Source of the DNA: Ashinkailepas kermadecensis
Taxonomy: Eukaryota; Arthropoda; Thecostraca; Neolepadidae
Direction: 5' to 3'
Assembly: GCA_034440615.1 (NCBI GenBank)
Contig: JAOTOM010005149.1
Coordinates: 1,155,957-1,219,956 of the forward strand
DNA: 64,000 nt
A program made the translations under genes and the position numbers. Numbering within the stretch: the first letter of the stretch is position 1; each line of letters begins with the position of its first letter. Below are positions 45,141 through 55,206 of this stretch, one piece after another. Under the pieces are notes generated by a model, which ran no database searches, was not told the origin of the DNA, and saw only the letters and a list, made by a program, of their open reading frames with translations.

Positions 45141-48100
45141 GTGCGTGGGGCTGTTTGGTGGCTCTTCCACTACCTCACAATTAATGCTATCTGCAAATGT
45201 GCTGCAGAGGCTACCAGGAGACTACTGTCATCCGTGCTTGTTAAGCTGGATGTAGTCATCAAAAAGCAGGATGCCCTTTCTACATGCCTAGATGCCCTCC
45301 AAGGGAAGGCAGTGATGTCGCTGAAACCAGAGGACTTCCGATCCCGGCTAGCAGCCACGAAGACATTGCAGCATTGACGGAGCACTTGGAGTCTCTAGAA
45401 CGGCGCAGCTCACTGGTATGGTTTGATTTATATATGTTTATCATATAGTTTCTTCAATGGAGACAGGACTATTCTAGTTTTGAAGTTGTATTTTGTGTGA
45501 TGGCTCCTTTGTTGACTGCGTGACATCGGTGTCGTTTTTGTTCCTGCGTAACAGATGACCCTTGCCATACTTAACTGTTTTAGCTACCGAGTACTGCACT
45601 AAATATTCTTCGATAATCTAATTTACCCAGGAATTTGTCTCTTAGGAAAACTCGCCATTGTCTCATGCTGTCCCAATCGTGCTTTAATCCAAAAGATGCC
45701 AAAATTAACAGCCTGCTGCCGACTTATCCATGAGCGAAGGCGCCACTTTCGGCGTGCTTCTCTCTCCCTTAGGGGAGCATTAGGCGACAAGTCTTCCATT
45801 GTTCAATCAGGACAGCTTTTCCGCTTCTTATCAGAAATCAAGTTTTCTGTGATTTATACTCCTCATTAACTCGCTTTTACATCTGACAAAATGAGGATTG
45901 TAGCACAGCATGGTATCACACTTGTATTTCACCCTGGGGCATGCCATTCTGGCTGACTTTCACTGACTTTCGCTTACTTCCACTGTTTCACTGACTATGT
46001 TGCTTGCATTTTACTGTTTGACTGACGATGTTATAGCGCTGAATGACCCACACAGTCTATGCGCCCATAAATTACAATAACCAACTAACCAATCAACACA
46101 AACGAACAGTATACATCACCCTTTGTTGGCCTTCTTCAGCTGTTCTTTAGCTGTCAACAGCTGAAGAATCCCCATGGGTGGAAGATACTGTTGATTTGGG
46201 CATATTTTGGATTAAATTGTCATTTTAACAGCATGAGACTGGCTGATTTTTTTCAAACAGTTTATGCCATGAGTCTCACAGTCAGCATCCGTCACCTGCA
46301 ATCTAAGTTAATTATTTTGACTTCAGGGCGCATTGATTTCATTGGTAATGTAGCACCCTAATATGTTCCCTTCAATCAGATAAATAAAAGTTGCTCATGT
46401 TTCCAGGCGTGCTACTTGGCCACCTTGGGTGGTGACACCGTGACGGTAGTATTGCGGCTGTGTTGTTCGGCTCTCATGGACAGCGCCGCATCTGACCTCT
46501 TCTCACTGACCGGGAAGTCCAAGCGCGGAGGGAAGAAGAAGTTCCAGGGAACGCGTCTGCATCAGACCATAATCCGTAAGTGATAAAATAACACACTATC
46601 ATTTCATGATTGACTTGAGTTTCCCTCATAGCCCATTACAGAAGGAGTAAGGCCAGGATTGTGGTTGGTAGCTTAACATTATTGTGTAAGGCATGAAAAT
46701 ATATCTCAATGTTACGTGGGTGCTTATTCCCCCCCCCCCCTTCTAACCCCTCTTCAGATCTCGATAACGCATGTGCCAATATTTTTGAAAGATATCGTTT
46801 GAAAGCTTGTAACATTGCCTGCAATATTGTTGTAAACAAAGCTGAAATTTCGAAAACGACGGGTGAGGGAGGAAAAGAATGTGAATTAATGACTTTTTTG
46901 GTTTCACAAAAGCTCTAATTTCACATTGAGGTCCAGTTATTGTTAATTGAGTCCAATTTAATAATGCATTATTTGTGTTGTAATGCAGTTCAATTACAGA
47001 ACCATGGATGCATCCATTGTAGCTGAACTTCAGGCGGACGTTTTTGGTCAATTACGGCCAATTATCGTCCATGGCCCCAAAGCTGGCCTTGATCCACCCA
47101 TTTCGGAAATGATCCGCTTCCATTGCCATGCGAATTCCCAATGTCCAGGTTTCGGTTTACTATCATTTTGAAACCACCACTACCTCCTTACTTCGTTACC
47201 CTGGAACCGCCGCTGCCATTGATGCACATATCTAGTGACGTTAAATGTGCAATCAATATGTATGTTTTCTTCACCAACGGTGTTGTCAAAAAACTAGTCC
47301 TGATATACATAACATGTCTGTCTTTATAGGATATCTGTCTGGCTTTGAAAGCTCATCACGCTGTAGAAAAATAGCCAGCCTTGACATCCAAGCTCACTGT
47401 CTAGGGCCGCCTCGCATCAATAACAAAAAACGGCATCATTCGCCGAAAAGAACTTTAGGAGACGTCGCGAAATTTAAGAACTCTAGCGTGCCGCGTTAAG
47501 AAACGTCGAACAAAAAACTATCGGAAGCTTCTGAAGCCCTCTTACATAATAGGGTTACGGTTCAACTGTTCGTAATGATTCGCTGAAGCTATGAATGCTG
47601 GTTTAGTTCAAATGTACTGATGAATGATGCTTATATTCGGTGGAGAAGGTATGTGGCTATTGTGGTTGTCTACCTTCACGTGCATCCTCTCTCAATCCTT
47701 TGCTGCTGTAAGTACTTGTTAGTAGTCAACCGCTTAATAGACCCATCATAATTATACTTTTTCATATCGGTGCTCTGGCTCTGAAAATGTCCAATCCTTT
47801 GAAAGGCGGATGTGTAAGCAGGTCGTACCATGGTGAATGTGCCCAGGTAGCCGTTGGCCCTACACTGGGTATACCGACGACCTATTCGTATGACACAGTC
47901 CATAGTCCCCAAAGGTAGAGTGAAATTCCCTCATTAATCCGTGATTTACTGGAACCATACGGCCTTCAAACTGACTTCAGCTTCCATGTTGTACCCGACT
48001 TTCACCAACCATAAGCATCGTTCTTGTTATGTGATTTAAGCATATGTCCATCATACTATGCACTTTTGGGACAGGTGAGTTTCCTTCCTTTGGAGTGGTT

Positions 48101-48939
48101 CGGGAATACCATCCCCAATAACATCAGGTTGTGCCGTAGCAATATCACGAAGTTTGACGTTTATCGTTTCTCCGTCCTCTGATTTTTTTAATCTCTACCC
48201 ATGGGTAGCATCACCTTACATGGTCAGATAAACCAGCTGATCCATACCAATTGCTGCATGCCTTCCGTAAACGGCGAACACTGCGTTTTTCCTGTGCAAG
48301 TGAGAATGTCGATTGGTTCACGCTGCGTCGCAAAACTCCCCCAGTTTCTGTCTGCTGTTGGTTTTGATTTGGTTTACTCCCGCCCACAAGTGTAGCACAT
48401 GGATATATATCACCTGACTGTGCAAAATACGAGGTCATGAAATGTCATAGCATGCTGTTTTGCGTACTATCGCCCCTTGGCATCGGTACGTTTATACCTG
48501 GCTCGACTAACCTAATGGGCGCGGTATAGCCTATGCATTTGATGCGCCCCTAAACCCCAATAACGAAATGGTGGATTTGGCTGATTTAGTTAAGAGCGTA
48601 AATAGCCATTCAACCAACCTTAGTGTGCCTAACTTGTGTGAAGTAATAAAAGGGTTGATGCTACATCTGATGGTTTCGCGCTTTTCAGTGGCGGTGAAGA
48701 AGAACATGCGGACGGCCGAGAGTACCATGCGAGAAATCGATTTCGCATTGGGAAAATGGCTTCAGGGGTCGCGGGATCGCGGCGACAGGAGGCTGGAACG
48801 CGTGCACATTGACCGCCAGTCACCACCGGTCGAGCGCCGCGCTCCGGAGCACAATACCGCTACGGAAGAGCTTGAGGCGTCAGTTCGATCTGAAAACGAC
48901 AGTCCAAGGAACTCAGAGCTTACGTTTAGCGACTATTAG
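45080..48939 (+). CDS. DUF4806-domain protein gene (apparently frameshifted)
   Basis: Four exons with GT-AG borders join in phase: 45080-45140, 45208-45415, 46407-46575 and 48689-48939. The product has a helical or coiled-coil segment (ILKQEATRRLLSSVLVKLDV, then KKQDALSTCLDALQGK), then the DUF4806 pattern LPIPASSHEDIAALTEHLES, YLATLGGDTVTVVLRL and LFSLTGKSKRGGKKKF, then AVKKNMRTAESTMREIDFAL and a KWLQGSRDR tail. DUF4806 is a domain of unknown function, common in invertebrates. Exon 45208-45415 changes frame between LDALQGK and ETRGLPIP, so the copy is broken unless this is an assembly error. It lies inside the 43591-49658 TIR pair. Confidence 0.72.
45208..45415 (+). CDS. DUF4806 gene exon with frameshift
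   Basis: After acceptor GTGCTGCAG it encodes EATRRLLSSVLVKLDVVIKK and LSTCLDALQGK in one frame, then LPIPASSHEDIAALTEHLES in another. The donor is CTG|GTATGG. The shift lies between about 45300 and 45335. Confidence 0.68.
46407..46575 (+). CDS. DUF4806 gene exon, core of the domain
   Basis: After acceptor GTTTCCAG it encodes ACYLATLGGDTVTVVLRLCC through DLFSLTGKSKRGGKKKFQGT and ends ATCC|GTAAGT. It holds the Gly-Gly turn and the basic GKKKF motif typical of the family. Confidence 0.78.
48689..48939 (+). CDS. DUF4806 gene terminal exon
   Basis: After acceptor CTTTTCAG it encodes LAVKKNMRTAESTMREIDFA and GKWLQGSRDRGDRR, then a polar tail ending ELTFSDY and TAG at 48937-48939. Confidence 0.75.
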
Positions 48940-49289
48940 AGTAGTAGAGATGTGCGTCGTTGTATTATGCGAATAATTAATATACGTTTTGCATTATACA
49001 CGGCATTTAAAAACCGGTGACAGCTGGGAGCGAACCGCGCTAATCGGTGGAAACGTGGTGTGTCTAGTGTGCGTCTCACTACGTCACTATTACGCTGAAA
49101 TGCTATATTTTTTCTAATCAGGCGACCGCACGCGGCACCCCGTACCAGTGCGAACCAGGATGAGATACCCAGTTGTGGCGCAACCTGGCCCTGCTCGTTG
49201 CACACTCAACGCCGCCCAGTTCGTGCAGAGCCTCAGCCCGGTCTGCGCCCAACCCGTGCCCAGCCTCAGCCCGGTCCGCGCCCAGTCTG

Positions 49290-49500
49290 CGCCACGCTCG
49301 TGCTCGGCGAAGACTCGCTTGCCCAGCCGGGGCCCGGTCCGCGCCCAGTCTGCGCCACGCTCGTGCTCGGCGTAGACTCGCGCGCCCAGCCGGGGCCCGG
49401 TCCGTGCCACGCTCGTGCTCGGCGTAGACTCGCGCGCCCAGCCGGGGCCCGATCCGTGCCACGCCTGTGCTCGGCGTAGACTCGCGCGCCCAGTCGCTGC
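49290..49500. repeat. ~48-bp minisatellite (CGTAGACTCGCGCGCCCAG)
   Basis: About four units contain CACGCTCGTGCTCGGCGTAG and GCCGGGGCCCGGTCC, lying inside the right end of the TIR element. Long GC-rich open frames on both strands are repeat artefacts. Confidence 0.85.
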
Positions 49501-49658
49501 CCAGCTGGGCCCCGGTCGGAAAACCGACCGGGGCCATGTCGGGCCCCAGCGAATAAATGTTGCATGGGCCAACTGGGGCCCAGTCGGGCTGCCCGGTCGC
49601 TGCCCTGCCGTCTGCCCGGCTGGGCCCCAGTCGGGGCCCGGTTAAAATGCTGGCTGGG
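49500..49658. repeat. Right TIR of the 6-kb element
   Basis: Ends GTTAAAATGCTGGCTGGG, the reverse complement of the left end, with GGGGCCC and GGCCATGTC words also shared. Confidence 0.8.
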
Positions 49659-49659
49659 T

Positions 49660-51685
49660 TATGGCAGGCCAGTCACCCAAATTTAAACTACGTGCACTTG
49701 GCACACTTGGTAAACTATGCACATTTCACACTTTCCTCATCCCTTGATTAGACAGTGGTGCCTCTTGTCTGTTTACCTTCCTCCCAATTACACATAGGTA
49801 CAGATCGAGCATGGGCAGGCTATATCTAAAACTGTACAGGCCATTTAGGAAAAAATAAGTTGTGAATCACAAGAAAAGCTACTGCACTTGATGGAGAAGC
49901 ATAGCACGAAACATTTCGTTGGCAACTATCAACGACATTTTAAATGTTCCATGTATTTCACTGGTGCCTGTGTACGGCCATGGCTGGTGCCGGTGGTGGC
50001 CATGCCAGAAATCTAAATAGGCTTTTTTTAAAAAATAACGACGATGCAAGAAAAAAAATAGATGGAACAGATGAAAAATAATACCACACAGCCTCAGAGC
50101 CAGTCATTTTTCCTGAAAAAGACAATAAAATAGCTTTAAAATCTGTATATATACAATGCCTTTCAACCCTCACCGACCAAACTCAGACGGTAGTGTACAT
50201 GTGACGGCTCGCAGATCTGCACGCACCACAAAGTAAGAAATTCAGCCAATCAGCGGCTAAGGATCGGAATATATGACGCATTTTAAGACACAAACGGCCA
50301 AAACATTTGCCATCTGGCAAACGACGATCGTTTGGTCCAAGTCGCGGCCAGATCCATGCCAGTTGAACTAGAGATGAGTGCGGTTGCCGTTTGGTTACGT
50401 AGGCTAGAAGTTTGTTGTCGTGGTTTATGCAACAAGTTATTTTTCGTTTGTAAGTTTTCGATCCATTCGTTTGTATACATCCTTCTGACCTGATATGAAT
50501 ATTATCATTGGAACTACTATTCGCTTCTATTTTTTACTTCACATTATTTTATGTCGGATCGCTCTATCTCGGAGACCGAGTGGTCTGGCAGCACAGCAAA
50601 ATCCGCTGTAAAACCGGCTAATTGCTCATTCCGATAGGCACTCCAGCCAAACTTCAGTGTTTTCCACACGGCATTTCCGATCTTGAATATCATCAAATTT
50701 GGACAAAAATATATTCATTTCAAAGCTTGATGAGTCTTCTCCACGAATATGAGACTTATTCTTCCCCACAACTAGCACGTTTTTGCTTGGACCAAGGCTG
50801 ACGGCCTTCATGTCGAGTACCGCAGGCATCGAGCGGTGCTACGGGTAGGAGCAGTATGAAACAGGCCAAGTGAAGATCACGGCTGGGAAAGTGGGGTAGG
50901 AGCAAGCAAGAGATAACTGTTGCAACATAATTCCTCCTACTAAGTGTTGAGGCGGATGTGTTCGGGTAGTGCCCCTTAACGGTACAGGCAGACGTACCCG
51001 TAGCGATTGCTATGCCAGGCCCGTATCACTGGTACACTCGCCTGCAGTGAAATGTTCCAGGGGACCCTTAGCTATGGCTGGCCGCCAGGAACGTGGGCTG
51101 TGTTGCTCCACGCCAATAATTACTGGTAGGCTGCGCCGCTTCACAGCTATGCTTTGCGTGACAGCTTCACCACGGGCAAGTGTCCGAGCCATAGGTGACA
51201 ATTTTCCCTGCAGCCATGAAGTGAGAAACACGTGTCTCCGCTGTTCCTGCCATGCATTCCTCGGTCGGCCAAACAACGTTGGCGGTTCAACGAGCAGGCT
51301 ACCAATGGACTCCTGTCGACAAGCAACAATTGATAGCGGCGGATTTCTGACTCCGGCAACACAGAATGAGCTTGAAAGGTTAGAAGAGGCTCGGTGGTGG
51401 ATTGGTGTTTAGGGGCGCGTCGACTACTAGGAGAGGCTCGGTTGCAAAGATGTAGTGAAAGGAGATGGGAAGCTTATGATGTCGATGAAGCATTATCTGG
51501 CCCAAAAATAATACTAAAATGTCCAACTTGTATACTTTTTTGGAAGTGTAGTTCGAATTCTTGCTGGGGTGGCTGTATGGACTAGGATCCAATTGCTAAG
51601 CAGAGTTTGTTGCATGAATCCTGGCCTAACCACCCGATCCATGAATTGCAATTTTACAGTAGAAATTGGGCAAAATGCTTCACGT
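49660..51685. other. Intergenic, nothing firmly recognised
   Basis: Frames at 50626-50829 (minus, MPAVLDMKAVSLGPSKNVLV start) and 51010-51276 (minus) look mildly protein-like but match no family I know and have no exon neighbours. An orphan SINE tail lies near 51400. Confidence 0.35.
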
Positions 51686-51689
51686 GCTG

Positions 51690-51866
51690 TCAATGCACCG
51701 ACACGGCCACCCCGGTAGCTCGCTCTCGACCTTATCGTGCCAATTGCCAACTGATCATCCCGTCCGGGGGCCAAACGCGAGCGCACGAAGCGACTAGAAC
51801 CCAGTCTCGCCAAGACAGAGGAGACCGGTGAGGGATAGCGCCCTAACCAACTGAGCCACCGGTACG
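51690..51866 (-). mobile_element. tRNA-derived SINE head (third family)
   Basis: On the minus strand, GGTGGCTCAGTTGGTTAGGG is an A box and GACTGGGTTCTAGTCG a B box, followed by a body with GGCCCCCGGACGGG. No matching tail or target duplication was found. Not a functional tRNA by stem pairing. Confidence 0.55.
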
Positions 51867-52420
51867 GTAAGAGCCGAGGAGGCACTTGCTGGCTTAATTC
51901 AGATTCACTGACAAGTCAATTAGTTGCTTGATTAAATTACGCCTATTTCATTGATAATCACAAGTTGTTGGGCGTTAGGCATATGTTGTATGATATATTA
52001 GTATTTATGGTATATCTTGTGCACTGTGTTGTAAGCGACATACTGAGATTTCCGGGAGGATAAAATATTTCTTCACGCGGATACCATCCAACTATTTTAC
52101 CATAAATACCATTTTTGTATTGCTTCAGCACGACATGTAACCGGGCCATCAGTCATTCTTAGTGTGAAACCCCCGTTAAGTATTGGAAGGGAGAGCAGGA
52201 ATTAATGCCATAGTTGTGTGTTGAATTGCAACATGAGGAGCATCAATTATGCCCCATGAGGCCAGTGCAATACGCTTTCCAGCACCAAGGCGTGCTTTCG
52301 AAAAATGTCGGGAACAAGGACAAACTAATTTGCAGCAACCTGGATCGTTTACCAGAAGAAATGGCTTCAACGTTGTGGTGTGTGTGTGGTGTGTGTTTGG
52401 TGGTGGTGGTGTGTGTGTAG

Positions 52421-52660
<240 letters not shown>

Positions 52661-53272
52661 CATACATACCTATAGCGCAAAACTTTATCGCGGTAAATGA
52701 GTGGATCTACCCATTCAACGATGTCCTAGTGAAAAAAATCCCACGGGATTGGCATTTATTCTCCATGGGGCATATGGGATCCCAGAGTCTGCCACCAGGT
52801 ATCAAGGTGGAAGCACGTCGGTGTGGAGCTCCTACTTTCCAGATAAGTCGTTGCAGAACCGGGCAGTATACTAGGCTTAACTGTGGATAGGTATTTAGCA
52901 ATTACTTCTGTGCATATATTTGCATAGTTTTATCTCATAAGTTTCTTTTTTAACAAGCAGATTAGACTATTTACACCTAGCGACGCTGCCCAGCGCCATT
53001 TTGTCTTTAGGTTAATGTCTGTCTTTCTGTAGTGTGTCAGTGTTTTCAGCTATTTATTTCATTTTTGGCAGTTGTTCAGCGAGTGATTTCTTCTTTCTTT
53101 AAAACCACAGTCAACTTTCTGCACAGTGATTACCTTGGTAAGTGCTGCATAGTTAGGAACTAGCATACACCTAAGCTTTGTCGGTTATTTTGCTCTGCTC
53201 TGTTATTTTGTAAATCATTTTGCAGCAAGTTACTTTTCAATCTAAATCTAGGAATAAGCTGCAGCCTTTAGG

Positions 53273-54226
53273 ATGGTTACTACCAGGATGCAGGCACTAG
53301 AGGATGAGGTTAAGGCCCTTAAGGCAGAGCTTTCCGAGCTCAAAGCTTCCCTTTCTGCACAGGGCAGGCCAGAAAGGGCAGCATGTAAGGGTCAGCCTGT
53401 AGCAGGGGCATCCTATGCCCAGGTGGTCACAGGCCACCAGGTAACTGTAGCTTCTCCTGCTGTGGAGGTGGCAGGGAGATCTGAAGAGAGAAGTGTTCCT
53501 AGTGAACAGAAGATTTCTAGTTGTAGCTCACAGGAGGGGCAGTGGTTTAAAGTCAGGGGGTGGAGGATTTGGAGGCGTGAGCCTAAGCAAGGGGGCAGCG
53601 AGTGGCAGGTGGTAGGTGGTAGGAGTGGGAAGCAACCTAGTCAAGCAGCTCAACAGGCAGGAGTAGTAACATCCAATAGGTTCCAGGCATTGGAGGACTG
53701 CCCCCAGGATAGTGATAGCAGCAAGGAGAAAGTGCTAGTCGTAGGAGACTCTCGTGTGAGGCATTTAGATAGGGTATTCTGTAAAGGTCGGAGAGGTAGG
53801 AGGTGCATCACCAGGCCTGGTGCCAAGGTCAGAGACCTGGTCCCAGTGGTGGCACAGGCCACCAGTGAGAACCAGTTTAGTACAGTTATAGTGCAGGTAG
53901 GAGTGAACAACATAGGTCCTGCTAGGAGTGAGGAGCTGCTGCAGGACTACAGGGCCCTTCTGGCCACCCTGAAGCAAAGCAATAGCAGAGTTATTGTGAC
54001 AGCTATTCTGCCTAGGGCTGGAGTCTCCCCTGAGTGGAGCTCTAGGGCACTGGCAGCCAATGCCAGGGTAGGTAGGCTCTGCAATGAGTTAGGTTTGACC
54101 TTTGTTGACAAGTGGTGCAGGTTTTATGGCTCATGGGACCTCTATCAGAGGGATGGCCTGCACTTCTCCGAGAAGGGGGTGCAAGTGTTAGGCAAAGTAT
54201 ATGAACATGTCCTTCAGGGAAACTAG
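53273..54226 (+). CDS. LINE ORF1: coiled coil plus SGNH esterase
   Basis: 317 residues. Residues about 5-30 (QALEDEVKALKAELSELKAS) form a leucine-spaced coiled coil, followed by a low-complexity linker. An SGNH/GDSL-type esterase domain begins near residue 150 with VVGDSRVRHLD (Ser160 nucleophile), has VQVGVNNI at about 207 and DGLHFSEKG at 294-302 (Asp294, His297). This architecture is known for ORF1 proteins of CR1/L2-group LINEs, where the esterase may act on membranes or help RNP assembly. It is intact with a clear ATG; ORF2 begins within about ten bases of its stop. Confidence 0.92.
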   Translation: MVTTRMQALEDEVKALKAELSELKASLSAQGRPERAACKGQPVAGASYAQVVTGHQVTVASPAVEVAGRSEERSVPSEQKISSCSSQEGQWFKVRGWRIWRREPKQGGSEWQVVGGRSGKQPSQAAQQAGVVTSNRFQALEDCPQDSDSSKEKVLVVGDSRVRHLDRVFCKGRRGRRCITRPGAKVRDLVPVVAQATSENQFSTVIVQVGVNNIGPARSEELLQDYRALLATLKQSNSRVIVTAILPRAGVSPEWSSRALAANARVGRLCNELGLTFVDKWCRFYGSWDLYQRDGLHFSEKGVQVLGKVYEHVLQGN

Positions 54227-54234
54227 ATAATGGG

Positions 54235-55206
54235 GTGGGGAGGGAAGAATTGGCATTGCCATCTCAGGGATATGCCAATAGTGACAGCATAGGCAATAGA
54301 ACCTCACAGTCAGCAAATAGGGGTAGCAGTAGATCAAGGGGGCAGAGTGGTAGCTCATCCAGAGATGATAGAGCTACTCAACATGAAAAAGCCAAAGAGG
54401 TTTATGGAACTTTTGTTAAGTGTATGATGCTTAATGCTCAGAGCATTCGATCCAAATTTGATGAGTTCAAGTGTTATGTTGCTGAGGAGAAACCAGATTT
54501 TGTTTGCATTACTGAGGCATGGGTCAGTGAGGGATATTTTGGGGATAACTTGCAGGACTATGAGATCCAGGGATACAATATGTTTTCATGCAATAGGGGT
54601 CCAGCAGTGAAAGGGGGTGGTGTAATGCTCTATGTGAATAGCTTATACAGTTCTCAAAAAGTAGCAGATGGGGTAAAAAATGTGTCTGTGGAGTCCATTT
54701 GGCTTGATGTTGCTGTGGGAAAAGGCAACAGCAATAAACTGAGGATAGGAGCTTTGTATCGATCAGGAACCTTGCCACATTCTCAGCAACTGGAGCTCGA
54801 TAAGGTGATTTGTGAGGAAATCAGTAGAAACTTTCAGAGGAAATGCCTTATTCTTGGTGACTTTAATCTAAAAGGATATGAAAATGTTGGTGTTGGCTCC
54901 CCATCATGTAAACTGTTTAGGAAATGCCTTGAAGAGGACTTGTTCTTACACCAGTTTGTAACGGAACCAACCAGGCAGGGCTCATTCTTGGACCTTGTCT
55001 TCTCAGATTTAAGTGATTTAGTTCAAGACTTGACTGTAGGAGAAACTCTGGGAAGAAGTGACCATAACATAGTGAGATTTAAGGTACAAATAGCAGGGAC
55101 AATCAAGGATAATTTGGCAAAGATTCCAAATTTTAACAGGGCAGACTTTGACTGCATGAGAGAGGCTTTAAGTGCCATAAAATGGGAAGAATATTTTTTT
55201 ATTTAA
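54235..55206 (+). CDS. LINE ORF2 N-terminal part: AP-like endonuclease
   Basis: After a Ser/Arg-rich leader (no ATG until 54424) the endonuclease domain runs from MMLNAQSIRSKF through VCITEAWV, GALYRSG, LILGDFNL and SDHNIV. These are the catalytic landmarks of the exonuclease-endonuclease-phosphatase fold that nicks target DNA. The frame ends at a TAA just after a run of seven T (about 55192-55198), where the RT frame takes over. ORF2 probably starts by reinitiation after ORF1. Confidence 0.88.
   Translation: MGREELALPSQGYANSDSIGNRTSQSANRGSSRSRGQSGSSSRDDRATQHEKAKEVYGTFVKCMMLNAQSIRSKFDEFKCYVAEEKPDFVCITEAWVSEGYFGDNLQDYEIQGYNMFSCNRGPAVKGGGVMLYVNSLYSSQKVADGVKNVSVESIWLDVAVGKGNSNKLRIGALYRSGTLPHSQQLELDKVICEEISRNFQRKCLILGDFNLKGYENVGVGSPSCKLFRKCLEEDLFLHQFVTEPTRQGSFLDLVFSDLSDLVQDLTVGETLGRSDHNIVRFKVQIAGTIKDNLAKIPNFNRADFDCMREALSAIKWEEYFFI

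Larger units (their letters stand above)
43591..49658 (+). mobile_element. 6.07-kb TIR element carrying a DUF4806 gene
   Basis: The left end reads CCCAGCCAGCATTTTAAC then TGGGCCCCGACTGGG. The right end read inward is CCCAGCCAGCATTTTAAC then CGGGCCCCGACTGGG, one mismatch in 33. Further in, both ends share GGGGCCC..CATGGCCCC and many GGGCCC words, so the TIR is long but diverges inward. The element encloses four coding exons of a DUF4806-type gene, plus TTAGG-containing AT-rich introns. No recognised transposase frame was found inside. Only TT is shared immediately outside the ends, so the target duplication is unresolved. Alternatively these could be two independent repeat copies in inverted orientation flanking a host gene. 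Confidence 0.65.

Noticed and set aside
49114..49572. GC-rich open frames with Arg/Ala/Gly repeats
   Set aside because: 48-bp minisatellite and TIR sequence, open on both strands.
50626..50829. Minus-strand exon of an unknown gene
   Set aside because: Mildly protein-like, but single, short and unmatched; mentioned only within the surrounding region.
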